From Archivesica marissinica (Eukaryota > Mollusca > Bivalvia > Venerida > Vesicomyidae), in NCBI GenBank assembly GCA_014843695.1, contig CM026403.1, positions 1,864,460 through 1,928,459 on the forward strand: a stretch of 64,000 nt of DNA, read 5' to 3'. The first letter of the stretch is position 1; each line of letters opens with the position of its first letter. This document shows, piece by piece, positions 47,611-58,937 of this stretch. Position numbers and translations under genes: made by a program. Below the pieces are notes generated by a model. The model ran no database searches and was not told the DNA's origin. It was given only the letters and a program-made list of their open reading frames with translations.

Positions 47611-48423
47611 TTGTTGAAATATTCAGTTTTTGAGACAAATATTTGGAAGATATTTGATGTCACACGTAAATGGCGTAATAGCACCCACACTGTAATGTGC
47701 CACAGCAAAAATAACAGAAACAACAACAACAAATATATTATATTCATACGAGTGACACGCATTCATTCATTCATTCATGTATTATTTTCTTTATTTAAGA
47801 GACCTGTTGGTAATTACTTTTGTGTACCCACTACAATGTGTAATTATTGTATTTGCTTTAAACGTCTTATAGATGTTTTACGCAATAAACTATTGTTGTT
47901 GTTGTTGTTGTTGTATTATTTTTTTTATTGGATTAAATTTGTCGGGAAACCGTTTCAATGATTATTCGGAATTATAAGGATTACTTCCGCGTTTGTGATG
48001 TTTCTTGGAGTGTAAACGATGCCTAATAACGCACTGGGTGACCCATTGAATAAAGCCCCAATAACGCCCACATTAATTTAAAGCCCATTCTTGGCTGAAT
48101 TCAATGTGCAACTCCTGCCTCACAACTGAGCCTTCCTTTCTCGTTGTGTCATCAGAAACACATTAGCATTATGATAAAACTTTCTGTTTATACGCAATCC
48201 TGAAGGATTACCTAACACATAATGTAGAGTGTGTAGAATTGGTAGGAACATATTGTTATCTAAAACAAAGATTACATCTTTCTGATAGACAATCGCATCA
48301 GCAACAGGGTCCTCGGACAATACTAGCTGGACCATCGCCATATTGTCCAAGCTGTTTGTGTGAGTTTATACCACCATAAACAGGATTTGTTAAACCGTTG
48401 TATATAAATATTTAATCACAGAA
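47611..48423. other. Unique stretch, small ORFs only
   Basis: Short (CATT)n near 47763 and (TTG)n near 47891. The minus-strand frame 48120-48350 (76 codons) has a coding-like look but no recognised family. Confidence 0.35.
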
Positions 48424-48905
48424 CCGTCTCCGTGGCTTAGTGGTTAAAGCGTCCGCCTACGAAGCGGGAGGAAGATTCGAGGGAGGTCGAAGGTTCGAAC
48501 CTAGTCAGGGGTTCGTTCTGATATGGCCGGTTGTTAAGCCACCAGATAGTTAGTTTATACAAATTTATTTTAGCTCGATTGCGAAACAAGTTATTTCAAC
48601 TTATATAAATCACTCTCGAGACCTCATTCCTGATGGAATCCATCGCCACGAGGGAGAGAGAAGAGGCAACGTGGAATTTAAATGCCTTGCCTAATGGCAC
48701 AATCGTAGCGGCTCCAGTGGGGCTCGAACTCCGGACCTTTCGCACCTGAAGCGAACGCGCATCCACCAACTAGTTAAATAATGGTTACCGATTGCCTACC
48801 AGCCTGGCGCCAGGCATACAAGCATAGGATTCGGGAAGTACTGAATGATGTTCATAAAAAGAGGTGTCAGCAATGGCTGGCCCTTTAAATAGACTTTATA
48901 ATAAC
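48424..48905 (+). mobile_element. SINE D, copy 3, split by SINE B
   Basis: Head 'gtctccgtggcttagtggtt' with the ACG arm 'tccgcctacgaagcggg' and a short internal duplication. The element continues to 48552, is interrupted by a SINE B, and resumes at 48777 with 'aataatggttaccgattgcc' as in copy 1. Confidence 0.88.
48553..48765 (-). mobile_element. SINE B, copy 6, nested in SINE D
   Basis: Minus-strand SINE B missing the first bases of its head. It is flanked by 'ccagatagtta' (48542-48552) and 'ccaactagtta' (48766-48776), a diverged 11-bp target duplication. SINE B activity here therefore postdates this SINE D. Confidence 0.9.
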
Positions 48906-49157
48906 CAAATACGTTACTTTTACTTTATAGATTTACAATGTATACATGAATTATATAACATCGTAATTACAACCTAACATATATATTATCTTACATGGGA
49001 CCATTGGTGACATTGATATAAATTAGACTTTTGGATTTGAATGTTTTTGACAAGTGTGTATATTTATCTTTAAAGTGTGTACACTAGATGGTAGATGGTT
49101 TGTTTTATCTTGGTTAAGCTGTACAGAGAAACAGCATACATACCACTAACTGATTTA

Positions 49158-49412
49158 GGCTGTCCGATTATTGCAGTAATTAGCGCGCTCGCTTTCTCAC
49201 CAAATGCATCCCGGGTTCGATCCTCGGACCGGGAATTATGTGAGATGGTACGGTGGTCGCCAGATCGGACAGGTGGGTTTTCTCCGGGTACTCCGGTTTC
49301 CTCCCACACTAATGACCACTGTTACGCTTTCATGCACGCAAACGAGAGTGATTAATATAAGTTGTTAGCACTTGCTTCGCAATCGTTGTAAAATAAAGAA
49401 AGTTTACACTAA
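49158..49412 (+). mobile_element. SINE C, copy 5
   Basis: Complete plus-strand copy from 'ggctgtccgattattgcagt' through the B box 'cgggttcgatcctcgg' to 'aaataaagaaagttt'. The A box is slightly degraded. Confidence 0.9.
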
Positions 49413-50149
49413 CACTAATTGAAATGATGTAGCTTAACATGCCGTTGTAACTGAATATAATCAGAGCTATGTTAATGTCATCATATTATACACTTGACAT
49501 TGAGAAAAGCAATAACACACATCAGATAACAGATCATTCACAATCTTATAGCGTGATGCATATATGATATTTCAAGTCACGAATAATTAGCCTAGTGAAA
49601 TCTGATTTAAGTTAGTATTCAGAAATAAGCAGATACACTATTCTGGATGTCAGGATTGATTGCTGGTAGCACCTCTCTTTAGTGTCTGGCCGTATTGTCC
49701 GCAAGGTGATTCCTGACTAAAGCTGGTTCCCCTATATATGATACATACTGAGGATGGATAATGAACCGAGTGTGTTATGGTTCATACTTCAAGTATCTGT
49801 GAATGTTATTGAAAAAAGAAAGTCATGTTATTTTTGGACCTCTCCTACTGACCACGGACCTAGCGGCTATGGCAACATCCGTCGCTATGTTACGCTTCAA
49901 ACAATGCTGGAAGCTTAATTATAGTTCCTCGCGATATTGAATGAAAACTGTATTACATTATGCATATGCAACCACAAATTCATGTCAACGTGTATTATTT
50001 TCTTATCACTGATAACAGGTATAATTATTGTGCATTTATGTGCATTTATTTTCTCGGAATTGCATTACCTACACGCTCGATCCTACTTGTCTGTCTTCGA
50101 ATAGTAAACTTTCTATCATCAACAGTGTCCAAGCAATATACATGTATAC
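49413..50149. other. Unique stretch, no gene seen
   Basis: Nothing recognised on either strand. Confidence 0.3.
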
Positions 50150-50480
50150 ATAAGCATAGTAATTGTATGACATATACATACTACCGAAGATTATTTTTGA
50201 CATGACAATTAGTGTCAATATTGAAAGAGTACCTGTTTGTTTATGTTCTAAGAATAGTAATTGTATAACAAAATTATTACATAATACCGAAGATTGTTTT
50301 TCACATGACAATTAACACTTGTTCATGTCAATATTGAAATAGTACCTGTTTATTTATGTTCTAAGAATAGTAATTTACTAACAAAATTATTACATAATAC
50401 CGAAAATTGTTTTTCACATGACAATTAACACTTGTTCATGTCAATATTGAAATAGTACCTGTTTATTTATGTTCTAAGAA
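50150..50480. repeat. 112-bp tandem repeat, three copies
   Basis: Units start with 'agaatagtaatt' at 50251 and 50363, with an older diverged unit from about 50151. Each includes 'cacatgacaattaacacttg' and 'catgtcaatattgaaatagt'. Confidence 0.88.
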
Positions 50481-50736
50481 TCCAATGTCTTACACATACA
50501 CTGAAAGGATATTCTAATTAGACCTTTGGATAATCGGCGATTGTCCCACCATGTATTCATCGATTGGGTTGACATTTGGAATGTATATAAATCAGCACGT
50601 ATTACGTATTTCTTTGAAATTTCATTTCAATTGAACTTCAATAAATGATAAAACTAAAGAAATAAAAAGCACTACCATCAAATTGAACTTCGCAAAATGG
50701 CGACAATGAGATCAAATACAATTCATTCAATCAAAG

Positions 50737-51067
50737 TGAAAACTTAACCAACTTAACAGCATAAACAGTCAGAGATATAAACCACAATACTTAACCAAAA
50801 TAACAGTATAAACAGTCAGAGATATAAACCACAAACCTTAACTAAAATAACAGTATAAACAGTCAGAGATATAAACCACAATACTTAACCAACATAACAG
50901 TATAAACAGTCAGAGATATAAACGACACAACTTAACCAACATAACAGTATAAACAGTCAGAGATATAAACCACAATACTTAACCAACATAACAGTATAAA
51001 CAGTCAAAGATATAAACCACAATACTTAACCAAAACAACAGTATAAACAGTCAGAGATATAAACCAC
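50737..51067. repeat. 47-bp minisatellite, about 7 copies
   Basis: The unit contains 'taaccaacataacagtataa' and 'acagtcagagatataaacca', with 47-bp spacing. Confidence 0.94.
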
Positions 51068-51728
51068 TCGGTCAGGAAGGCCGTATTATTGTTTGTATAT
51101 AAAATTATGTGTAAGTACTGATGAAATACCCTTTTATAAAAATAATAACACATACCTGTCCCCGGGAATGACCGATCTGTAACATGTCAATTGCGCGAGC
51201 GCGCTCTTGTATTCATACGCGGCATAATAATAATACCGAAACCTAAGTGTGTTTGTGGTGTGGTTTCCGTAATAGAACATTGAAATGCACACGATTATCG
51301 ATTCTCTGCACCCGCCATGAAATGCTCGTGCATATTGATGTAGCCATACCCGTCGCTACGTGCACGTGTCGGCAATCGTCACGGTGTATGATTTTACAAG
51401 TTTTATATTGCCGTTCTATTATTATGATACGGTGCAACAATTCTAACCAATACCTTTAAAGGCCTGCAGGTTGACCTATATTTGACCTTAAACACACGAG
51501 GAATAGCGGTACAAATCTGACGGTCGACGCACTAAACACACGAGGAATAGCGGTACAAATCTGACGGTCGACGCACATCGTATTTGCCACATGCGAGGCC
51601 CTGCATGGTATACATCTAATACATGAGCACCACTTATATCTATTATGACCCACGTACATATCAGAGGTTATAAATTGCTGAAATTGAAGTTCTGTATTTT
51701 TATAGTACTTACAACTGGTATAAACAAT
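51068..51728. other. Unique stretch with a 44-bp perfect duplication
   Basis: The 44-bp unit with 'aaacacacgaggaatagcgg' and 'tctgacggtcgacgcac' is duplicated in tandem at 51489-51576. No gene is recognised. This lies downstream of the minus-strand gene that follows. Confidence 0.5.
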
Positions 51729-52223
51729 TCAACTCCACTTATGGCCCAAATAAGGCTGGTTGCGCGGGTTAGGCAGCCAGTTCCTGCATTGCTGTACCAC
51801 ACATTCAGGCATCAGTTCCCTCTTATGCCAAGTACAGTCTCCTCTTCTAGCCGCTACTTTTCTCTCTATATATCTGACATCTTTCCATGCGCCACAATTA
51901 TATAGCATTGCCCAAAACCTCCTGTATAGAAGCTTTCTCTCATGTGAATTTAGATTATGCGGTGGACGATTATTAGCAGGCCACCAAAGTTGTTTGTTCT
52001 GTTCATTTATTATGCAAGGGGAACACAAGCACAGTGGACACTCAGCAACACCTTCAGCATGCTGAGGCATAGGGGGAGGTACGTAAGCAGCCTCTGCAAC
52101 GGGCATGGCGGTGGCTGTTTCTTCTATTTCCATCTCTACGTCCCAGTTCTTATTTTGCAAGAAAGTCAGCAATTCTTTTCTCTGCTCATCAGTTACATAC
52201 ATTGTTATTTTACTCAATGGCAT
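51729..52223 (-). CDS. Uncharacterised Cys/Trp-rich protein, single exon
   Basis: 164 codons, ATG to TGA, the only long frame here not built from repeats. The N-terminal third is acidic ('NWDVEMEIEE') and proline-rich ('YVPPPMPQ'). From about residue 61 it has 'CPLCLCSPC', then 'LWWPANN', an 'RKLLYRRFWAMLYNCGAW' block, 'RELMPECVVQQCRNWLPNP' and a C-terminal 'PYLGHKW'. The ordered Cys, Trp, Arg and Pro residues look like a conserved zinc-binding or compact domain known to me from unannotated invertebrate proteins. The LMPxC...R...P...YxGxK pattern also recalls the P2X7 intracellular C-terminal domain, but no P2X channel part is present. It could be a small gene, an exon, or cargo of a mobile element. 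An in-frame second Met at residue 8 is an alternative start. Confidence 0.6.
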   Translation of the reverse strand: MPLSKITMYVTDEQRKELLTFLQNKNWDVEMEIEETATAMPVAEAAYVPPPMPQHAEGVAECPLCLCSPCIINEQNKQLWWPANNRPPHNLNSHERKLLYRRFWAMLYNCGAWKDVRYIERKVAARRGDCTWHKRELMPECVVQQCRNWLPNPRNQPYLGHKWS

Positions 52224-52814
52224 CTTGTAGAAATCGGCAGAATATGTGTAATACTCGTATGTTCAAGAGATTATAATTATAATATTATACATGTACTCAT
52301 AGCATTCACTGTGATTATTATGTAGCATCAATATCGGTAAACACACACTGACACAGAGAAATATTTAAAATATAACAGAAAACTTGCGAATAATACTGTA
52401 GATATATAATTAAATGAAGTATGAAGGTTACCATATAACGAACACATATAGTTTATTCATATAAATACATACATATTATATACATGCATACAAATTATCA
52501 GTCTCAGTGATTACGCTACGGCTGATGAGGCACCTACATAACATGTAATCTATGTCCCTGGGCTGATCTGGATTATGTAGTTTGAATACTCATAACTATC
52601 AATTTTCTTTACAATCAATAATATACGTTTACTTAAATTGTCAGGGCCTCATTTTGACTAATTCTCAGCTCACAGAGTGATCGTGCATATTAACCGTTAG
52701 AAAATACCTACATACGCCAAATTATACTGAATGTACTGCTACATTGTTGATACAAGCCACTAATCACATGGAACAGGTAGTAAAGTATAAATCTTTACAA
52801 TTGGACGGGGTCAA
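52224..52814. other. Upstream region of the Cys/Trp-rich gene, unique sequence
   Basis: No obvious TATA box or initiator that I would call. AT-rich, with no further exon recognised. Confidence 0.3.
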
Positions 52815-52998
52815 ACTGCAGGCCTTTAAGCATATTTGAACAACATCAAATTGAAAAAGGTCTAGTTAGGACATCCGTTCAGTGTAGGTCTAGCAATAAT
52901 CCGCTTACATTATCAAGTAACGTGGATAGTATGATCTTTGTAGCAAATGTGGGTTAATAATTGTCCGATATTTTAATTAACATCTTTTCTCAATAGAT
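52815..52998 (+). repeat. Dispersed repeat H, copy 1
   Basis: Matches the reverse complement of 57630-57815: blocks 'aaattgaaaaag', 'ttacattatcaagtaacgtg' and 'ttttaattaacatctttt' in the same order. About 80% identical by eye. Confidence 0.75.
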
Positions 52999-53448
52999 GA
53001 TGAAAAATGAAGAAACCTGAACACCAGACATTTCTATTCATTAGAGTGGACATCAGAGACAGATAGTGCTAAGACGGACAACCTATCATATAAATGTTCA
53101 AACATACTGAATAGAATATGTTCCCAGATTGCGATATTGATCTAACCTTGTAGGAACTTGATTCACAATCGAATTAATATAAATGTGTATTGAATCGTAT
53201 AGCATACTCAAATGAACGGTCGGGTTTGGCTTATGGGGCAATCTCATACATGGATATCGCAATTACTGCCACACACATGACGCAAAACAGGTCAAATGTC
53301 TGAAAGTAATAATACAAAATAAGCATTTAATATAATAGTATAGCCTTTAGCTGTAGCACACTATATGTAGCAAGAATACTGAGAGCTATAGCTGTGGGAT
53401 ATCTGTCTGTTGTTGGGAGGCGACCCTTGTTATATTACCATGTGTTCT
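52999..53448. other. Unique stretch, no gene seen
   Basis: Nothing recognised. Confidence 0.3.
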
Positions 53449-53747
53449 GCAACCTAAGTAATTTAGTGGTCTGTTGCGACTATCACGCATAAGAAACTTT
53501 ACACATGTCCGTCTCTTTGTACAGCGGAATTCAGTTAAAACTAAAACATTTTAATTGTAAAAAGTTTACACTGTCACATGCTTTAAACGTGTGGTCATCC
53601 TTGAGAATGTATTTGCTAGGTAGCTGCAATACCTAATGCAAGTGTTATGCAACCTAAGTAATTTAGTGGTCTGTTGTGACTATCACGCATAAGAAACTTT
53701 ACACATGTCCGTCTCTTGGTACAGCGGAATTCAGTTAAAACATTGTC
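53449..53747. repeat. ~90-bp direct repeat, 200 bp apart
   Basis: 'gcaacctaagtaatttagtg' starts copies at 53449 and 53649, which stay almost identical through 'agcggaattcagttaaaac'. The second copy ends where a SINE B fragment begins. Confidence 0.9.
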
Positions 53748-53882
53748 ACATTGCCTCTTCTCTCTCCCTCGTGGCGATGGATTCCATCAGGAATGAGGTC
53801 TCGAGAGTGATTAATGTAAGTAGTAAGAACTTGTTTCGCAATTGAGATAAAAAATAAAATAAAACAATTTGTATAAACTAGA
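53748..53882 (+). mobile_element. SINE B, copy 7, head-less
   Basis: 5'-truncated plus-strand copy starting at 'attgcctcttctctctccct' and ending 'acaatttgtataaac'. Confidence 0.87.
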
Positions 53883-54117
53883 TGATTTCATCTTTGCAGG
53901 AACACATAGTACTAAGCAGTGCAGTGAACATGTCAATTGTTTTGAGAGCGTTTAGCCCAATATACCACTTGCAGAATACAAATTCATTGGTCCTACAACT
54001 GTCATATTTTTGCGCGGTTTCAAACTGGATTCAGATGCTATGCTTATTCACTCCTAAATGAAAAAAAGATTGGCTTGCTAAGGCGATTAGGTCGATAATA
54101 GGTTTTTTGTTGTTGTT

Positions 54118-54361
54118 TTAACTTTATTTATTTTACGATTGCGAAGCAAGTTCTAACAACTTATATTAATCACTCTCGTTGGCGCGGATGAAAGTGCATA
54201 TGTTGTCATTCGTGGGAGAGGAAACCGGAGTACCCGGAGAAAACCCACGTGTCCGATCTGGCGACAACAGTACAATCGCACATACTTCCCGGTCCGAGTA
54301 TCGAACCTGGGTTGAATTGGTGAGAAGTGAGCGCGCTATCCACTGCGCTAATCGGACAACC
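54118..54361 (-). mobile_element. SINE C, copy 6
   Basis: Minus-strand copy with head 'ttgtccgattagcgcagtgg', a B box 'aggttcgatactcgg' and the shared 3' domain ('acttgcttcgcaatcg') near its left end. Confidence 0.9.
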
Positions 54362-55452
54362 AATGCATGTAATTGACACCAATAAGTATGAAACTCTGCT
54401 GTTTCAGCGGCATACAAATTAGCAGACTTTGGTTCCATCCGAAATGACGAACTTGCAGTCACACAGAGCCGTGAAATAGGCCATACCCTGTCCATTAATC
54501 GTATATGATTTTTTTTATTCAAATCACCTTGTTTCCATAAACATACTAAATCATTGATATGCCCGCTGTACAATGTATTGAAATATTTGAATGCTAGACC
54601 TCACTTTTACATACCTCTGTTTTATCATTTTAATGGTGCTCAGTTAACAAGGCATCACTTTTCTGCCATCATGACAACGACATTGGGTTTTTTTGGTTAT
54701 GTCCTTGAATAATATAAGTATCATTCATTTAGAGCTTCTCAGTTTCTGCATTGGCTGGTCATGTGACGATAGCGCGAAACTGGTAGATGGAGTTTGGATG
54801 CATATAAGTCGTATGTCAGACCTTCGGTATTTTCCATTTCGCAACTGATACTGATTCAAGACGTTCGCAGTAACAAATTCTCACGGCGTGTATATTTTAC
54901 GCTCACACCGCTTTCAAAATAAAAAACATCAACCAGTATTTGTATTTAACATTCCATTTGAAAAGTAAAAAAGATGTACATTAGGTAAAACTAACAGACT
55001 GGTAATAAAGTCATCGGTAAGCTTGACTGCCTGGTACAATGACCAATGATGGACGATACGAAAGTTAAATATTGAGCCGGATAGCATGTAATTCTGTAAA
55101 TTCGGATATTAATGAATCGCGGCAATCTGGACTGATGGTTACCTGATTAGTGCACCTGAGACCATTTGAGATGCTGCATGGATTGTTGCAAATGCAGCTA
55201 TTTTATTAACTTTGAGAATTTCGAGCTGGACAGTTTTATGAAAGTGAAAGTGTTGCCTGAACTGTTTAGCTAGTCATAACCTCAATACCCGCCTAAATTG
55301 ACATTATACACGCTGCCTCTCGAGATATCATTTTGCTACATACTCATTATGGTGATAATTTAGTATAACCCCATAGCACATACAGTATAAGCATAGACGA
55401 TATTATAAAGCAAATTACTGGAATGCCTCCGTGTTACGCTAATGTCGTCGTT
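54362..55452. other. Unique stretch, no gene seen
   Basis: About 1.1 kb with only short frames. A TATA-like 'gcatataagtcg' near 54799, followed by a GC-richer segment, could mark a start site but has no support from a reading frame. Confidence 0.3.
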
Positions 55453-55454
55453 CG

Positions 55455-55587
55455 TAAATTCCACGCTGCCTCTTCTCTCTGCCTCATGGCGATGGATTCC
55501 ATCAGGAATTCGGTCTCGAGAGTGATTAATATAAGTTGAAATAACTTGTTTCGCAATCGAGCTAAAATAAATTTGTATAAACTAATT
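55455..55587 (+). mobile_element. SINE B, copy 8, head-less
   Basis: Truncated plus-strand copy from 'aaattccacgctgcctcttc' to 'aaatttgtataaac'. Confidence 0.87.
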
Positions 55588-55827
55588 TCGTCGGATCTTT
55601 TACCGGTACTCCTTGCACTGGGTGGCTATGAATCAGGCAGGATCCGTCTGAACAGTTTTTTTAAAAAGTTTATTTAGCAAATCGACATAATACATGCCTT
55701 TAATCATATGTACTTATTTATAATCACAAACAAATATGAGTGAAATAAACTTTCGTTAATATGGTAGTTTACATATGATAATTTATTGTATGCATACACA
55801 CTTAAATTACACAATTTTATTTCTTCT

Positions 55828-56047
55828 TTTAATCATATTTTATTGCTATATACATGTACATAATAAATTCAAAGACATATATAATAAGAGCAAAAGCAAA
55901 TGGGTTGGGCCACAAGTTCTGAACAACATTAGTAATTGGCCCTTCCCATGAGAGTATGTTGAACTTAGTGCAATACTGGCGAATATGTAACTTATGACAT
56001 GCATATTTGAAGTATAATGAGATATTATTTATCAAGTCGAAAGGCAA
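55828..56047 (-). mobile_element. Dispersed repeat J, copy 4
   Basis: The minus strand reads 'aatgttgttcagaacttgtg' with 'gcccaaccca', ending 'caataaaatatgattaaa'. A 72-codon frame through it has no recognised domain. Confidence 0.6.
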
Positions 56048-56313
56048 TTGAAACAGTGTTTGAATGATAAAAATAAAAGAATAAACTCAACTTTTACTAA
56101 CGCTGTTGCTAGGTTCCGTTCCCCAGGTGAGAGATCTCCATGTTGCGCTCGATCGGAAGTAATATCATAGCGAATGTTGTGTTGCTAACGTGATCACAAA
56201 TTAGAAACGCTTTGATTGTTTAATATACTTTTGAACTGCTGCAAATATAATTATATTATTTCTTCTTAACACATATGCTTCCATTAATCCTAGAAATATG
56301 TACAATAACTCTT

Positions 56314-56551
56314 AGTTTATACACATTTATTTCAGCTCGATTGCGAAACCAGTTATTTCAACTCAACTCAAATAAATCACTCTCGATACCTCATTCCTGA
56401 TGGAATCCATCGCCATGAGGGAGAGAGAAGAGGCAACGTGGAATTTAAATGCCTTGCCTAAGGGCACAATCGTAACGGCTCCAGTGGCGCTCGATCTCCG
56501 GACCTTTCGCACCTGAAGCGAACGCGCATCCACTGTGCTATCAGGACTTCC
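56314..56551 (-). mobile_element. SINE B, copy 9, with 12-bp TSD
   Basis: Complete minus-strand copy. 'acaataactctt' occurs at 56302-56313 and 56552-56563. Small internal changes ('caactcaactcaaa' duplication) are private to this copy. Confidence 0.92.
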
Positions 56552-56563
56552 ACAATAACTCTT

Positions 56564-57065
56564 CTTTTATCGGTTGATATAAGACAATTAAATTTCCTTA
56601 AATTCGGCCAAGATACGGTTGGCATGTATTTAGATCGAATATTAGAATATTTCTGGCATATAAGTAAAACCTGATATTCAGATTATAACAGTAATGGTGC
56701 TTCACAAGTTTGTCGAAGCGGATGTTATTATAACTACCACCTTGATCTGCGCACTGTTAATAACCGATCATTCTTTCTGATGGTGTTCACATATCTTTAA
56801 TAACTTGTCCACAAATGTACAGACAATTAGGGATAAGTGCATTCACTGAGATTTGTTTGTGAACAAATTGTATGATCTTGAAAAGTACAGATCCATGTTG
56901 TTGATGTGTGCTTTCTTAGGTAATGTTAATTTTGTGGTGGCAATGTTTGGTGTTTTGCACGACTCCGTTTCGCTGAGGACATTATATGGTGGTGGTCTCG
57001 TCATGCGAGAACCATCGTTTCAGGCTTGTGCACTCAATTTGGCGATCAGCGAACGTTTTATCACA
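56564..57065. other. Unique stretch, ORF 56853-57128 doubtful
   Basis: The 91-codon plus frame runs into the duplicated segment that follows and contains no known motif, so I do not call it a gene. Confidence 0.3.
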
Positions 57066-57312
57066 GTGTTCCGAATCCAACCATTGTTGCACAATTGGAT
57101 TCATAACAATCTTAAGGACAATGCATGAGCCTCGTGATTTTGGTTTTTCTTGAGACGAGCTTTTTAAGCCGAAATTTCACAAAGCTTTAACAAAGTTTTC
57201 CGAGTCCAACCATTGTTGCATAATTGGATTCGTAACAATCTTCTTAAAGACAATACATGAGCCGGATGATTTTGTTTTCCTGGACAAGGGCTTTTGAAGC
57301 CGACATTTTAGA
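57066..57312. repeat. ~120-bp tandem duplication
   Basis: Copies share 'tccaaccattgttgca', 'aattggattc', 'aacaatctt', 'acatgagcc' and 'agccga', about 130 bp apart, diverged by substitutions and a few indels. Confidence 0.85.
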
Positions 57313-57629
57313 TGAAGAGAGGACCATATATATATATTACTAGTTCCCTGCTAGGAACAATCGACATATAATAAAACTATTAGTTGAAGTCGGATCGCAC
57401 AATAATATACAACTCCAACTCATACGTGTAGATATATTGAAATCCTCTACAAGGTGTATTCATTGGCGAATGTTTGATATTACTGCATTCTCTATTACCT
57501 CCCATGGAAAACATAGTCCGAAATATCCGGAAAGATATATCAGTTATTTTAGTTGGAATTCATTGCTTTTACTGTTGGTCCCCTAACCAGATGTTAGTTT
57601 ATACAACTATTTTAGCTGGATTGCGAAAT
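57313..57629. other. Unique stretch ending in a SINE B scrap
   Basis: At 57596-57625 'gtttatacaactattttagc' with 'tggattgcgaaa' is the 3' tip of a minus-strand SINE B. Confidence 0.45.
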
Positions 57630-57815
57630 TATTGAGAAAGATGTTAATTAAAATATCGAACAATTATTAACCCACGTTTGCAACAGAGTTCATAATATCC
57701 ACGTTACTTGATAATGTAAGCGGTATATTGCTAGACCTACATTGAACGGATATTCTAACAAGAGCTTTTTCAATTTGATTTTTGTTCAAATATGGTTAAA
57801 GGTATTTGAGAAATT
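57630..57815 (-). repeat. Dispersed repeat H, copy 2
   Basis: Reverse complement of 52815-52998; it begins right beside the SINE B scrap. Confidence 0.75.
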
Positions 57816-58430
57816 ATGTGACTTGAGATGACTTCAGACTAGTTGATGTGTAGAAAATATCGTCGTTATCGAACTAATATAGTATATTTTTTTCTTTTTG
57901 GTAAACATGCATTTTCATTACAGACAGTGTATAGTTTTTGTGTTTTGTTGAGAAAGTATGTGACTTGAGAAGACTTCAAACTAGTTGATGTGTAGAAAAG
58001 ATGTGGTACAAGAATGCAGACCATTGCAAGGTGAAGGTTGGTATACTGTATTATTTGGCGGAGGAATACAGTGTGGTAAACACAGTGACGTTATTCACAT
58101 GTGAGCACTGGCTATTTCAAACATTAAATTTGAAGTATTCTTGCTGTGTTTCAGGCTGATTTGAATACCTCTTCACAGTGGATGTGGTATCAGAAGAAAT
58201 GAAAAATTGGACATATAAATGAACCGACTGCATGTTTTTACTTTTTAATATGTATTTAATAGGCAATTTATTTGTTGTTTTACAACCTAAATAATGAGGA
58301 AACAAATTAAAAATACATCTCCTCGTTAGAGAGTATTCAGGGGAAGTACCTGACCAGTGTATCACATTAATACAATCATGACGACATATTGTGTTCATGT
58401 TTTATTGCGTCACGTGAACAGTGTACGTCA
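57816..58430. other. Unique stretch with a ~50-bp duplication
   Basis: 'atgtgacttgaga' with 'gacttc' and 'actagttgatgtgtagaaaa' occurs at about 57815 and 57956. The remainder up to the transposon shows no gene. Confidence 0.45.
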
Positions 58431-58433
58431 CTA

Positions 58434-58731
58434 TAGTCCGGTCAATATATAGATGGACCCACCACAAATTGCAACAGAACCTTTTTATACGTTTTTGCCA
58501 TCAGGAAGGTCACTCGAATGACATACTAAAAATCTACCAAAATCTACACAGGCGAAGTTAGTTATTTTCGCCCAAATCCAAGATGGCCGCCGTAAAACCT
58601 TATTTTTCGATATCTTCGCTTCTAATGAACATTTTCTCATTATGTTAAGTTCTAAATTAGGGTTTTTAATATCAACGAATCTGTTGACACATATGCCATG
58701 CACATTGAAGTGATATTTCCTTTGCATTTAC
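58434..58731 (+). repeat. Left terminal inverted repeat of the transposon
   Basis: About 300 bp matching 62186-62489 inverted. It contains 'ccaagatggccgcc', a motif with an ATGGC core like YY1 sites, and lacks about 10 bp present near the right tip. The minus-strand frame here (58485-58727) is an accident of the repeat, as its mirror frame at 62186-62536 shows. Confidence 0.92.
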
Positions 58732-58937
58732 CAAAAATATCAAATTTACATGGATAAATTTGGTACACAGCAACTGTGAATTTGCAATCGGTGGCAGCTT
58801 GACGAGTTTTTCAACGACAACTGGAAGGCGTTTCATTTCAGGAGTTCATCATGTAATACATTTCAGGTTAGATCGTTGTGATCTGTGGTACCAATATGAC
58901 TGGTGTTATAAATCATACTTAGTTAAGATACATGTAG

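Noticed and set aside
49070..49355. Overlapping ORFs with 'GVPGENPPVRSGDHR'-type peptides, also at 23347, 39157 and 54179
   Set aside because: Read-through of SINE C bodies, found in every copy on whichever strand is open.
54780..54900. Possible promoter (TATA-like 'gcatataag' followed by GC-richer sequence)
   Set aside because: No reading frame, splice site or repeat of the motif supports a transcript starting here.
58485..58727. Two similar small proteins at 58485-58727 (-) and 62186-62536 (+)
   Set aside because: They are mirror frames through the two terminal inverted repeats of the transposon. Their similarity is due to the TIR, not to gene duplication.
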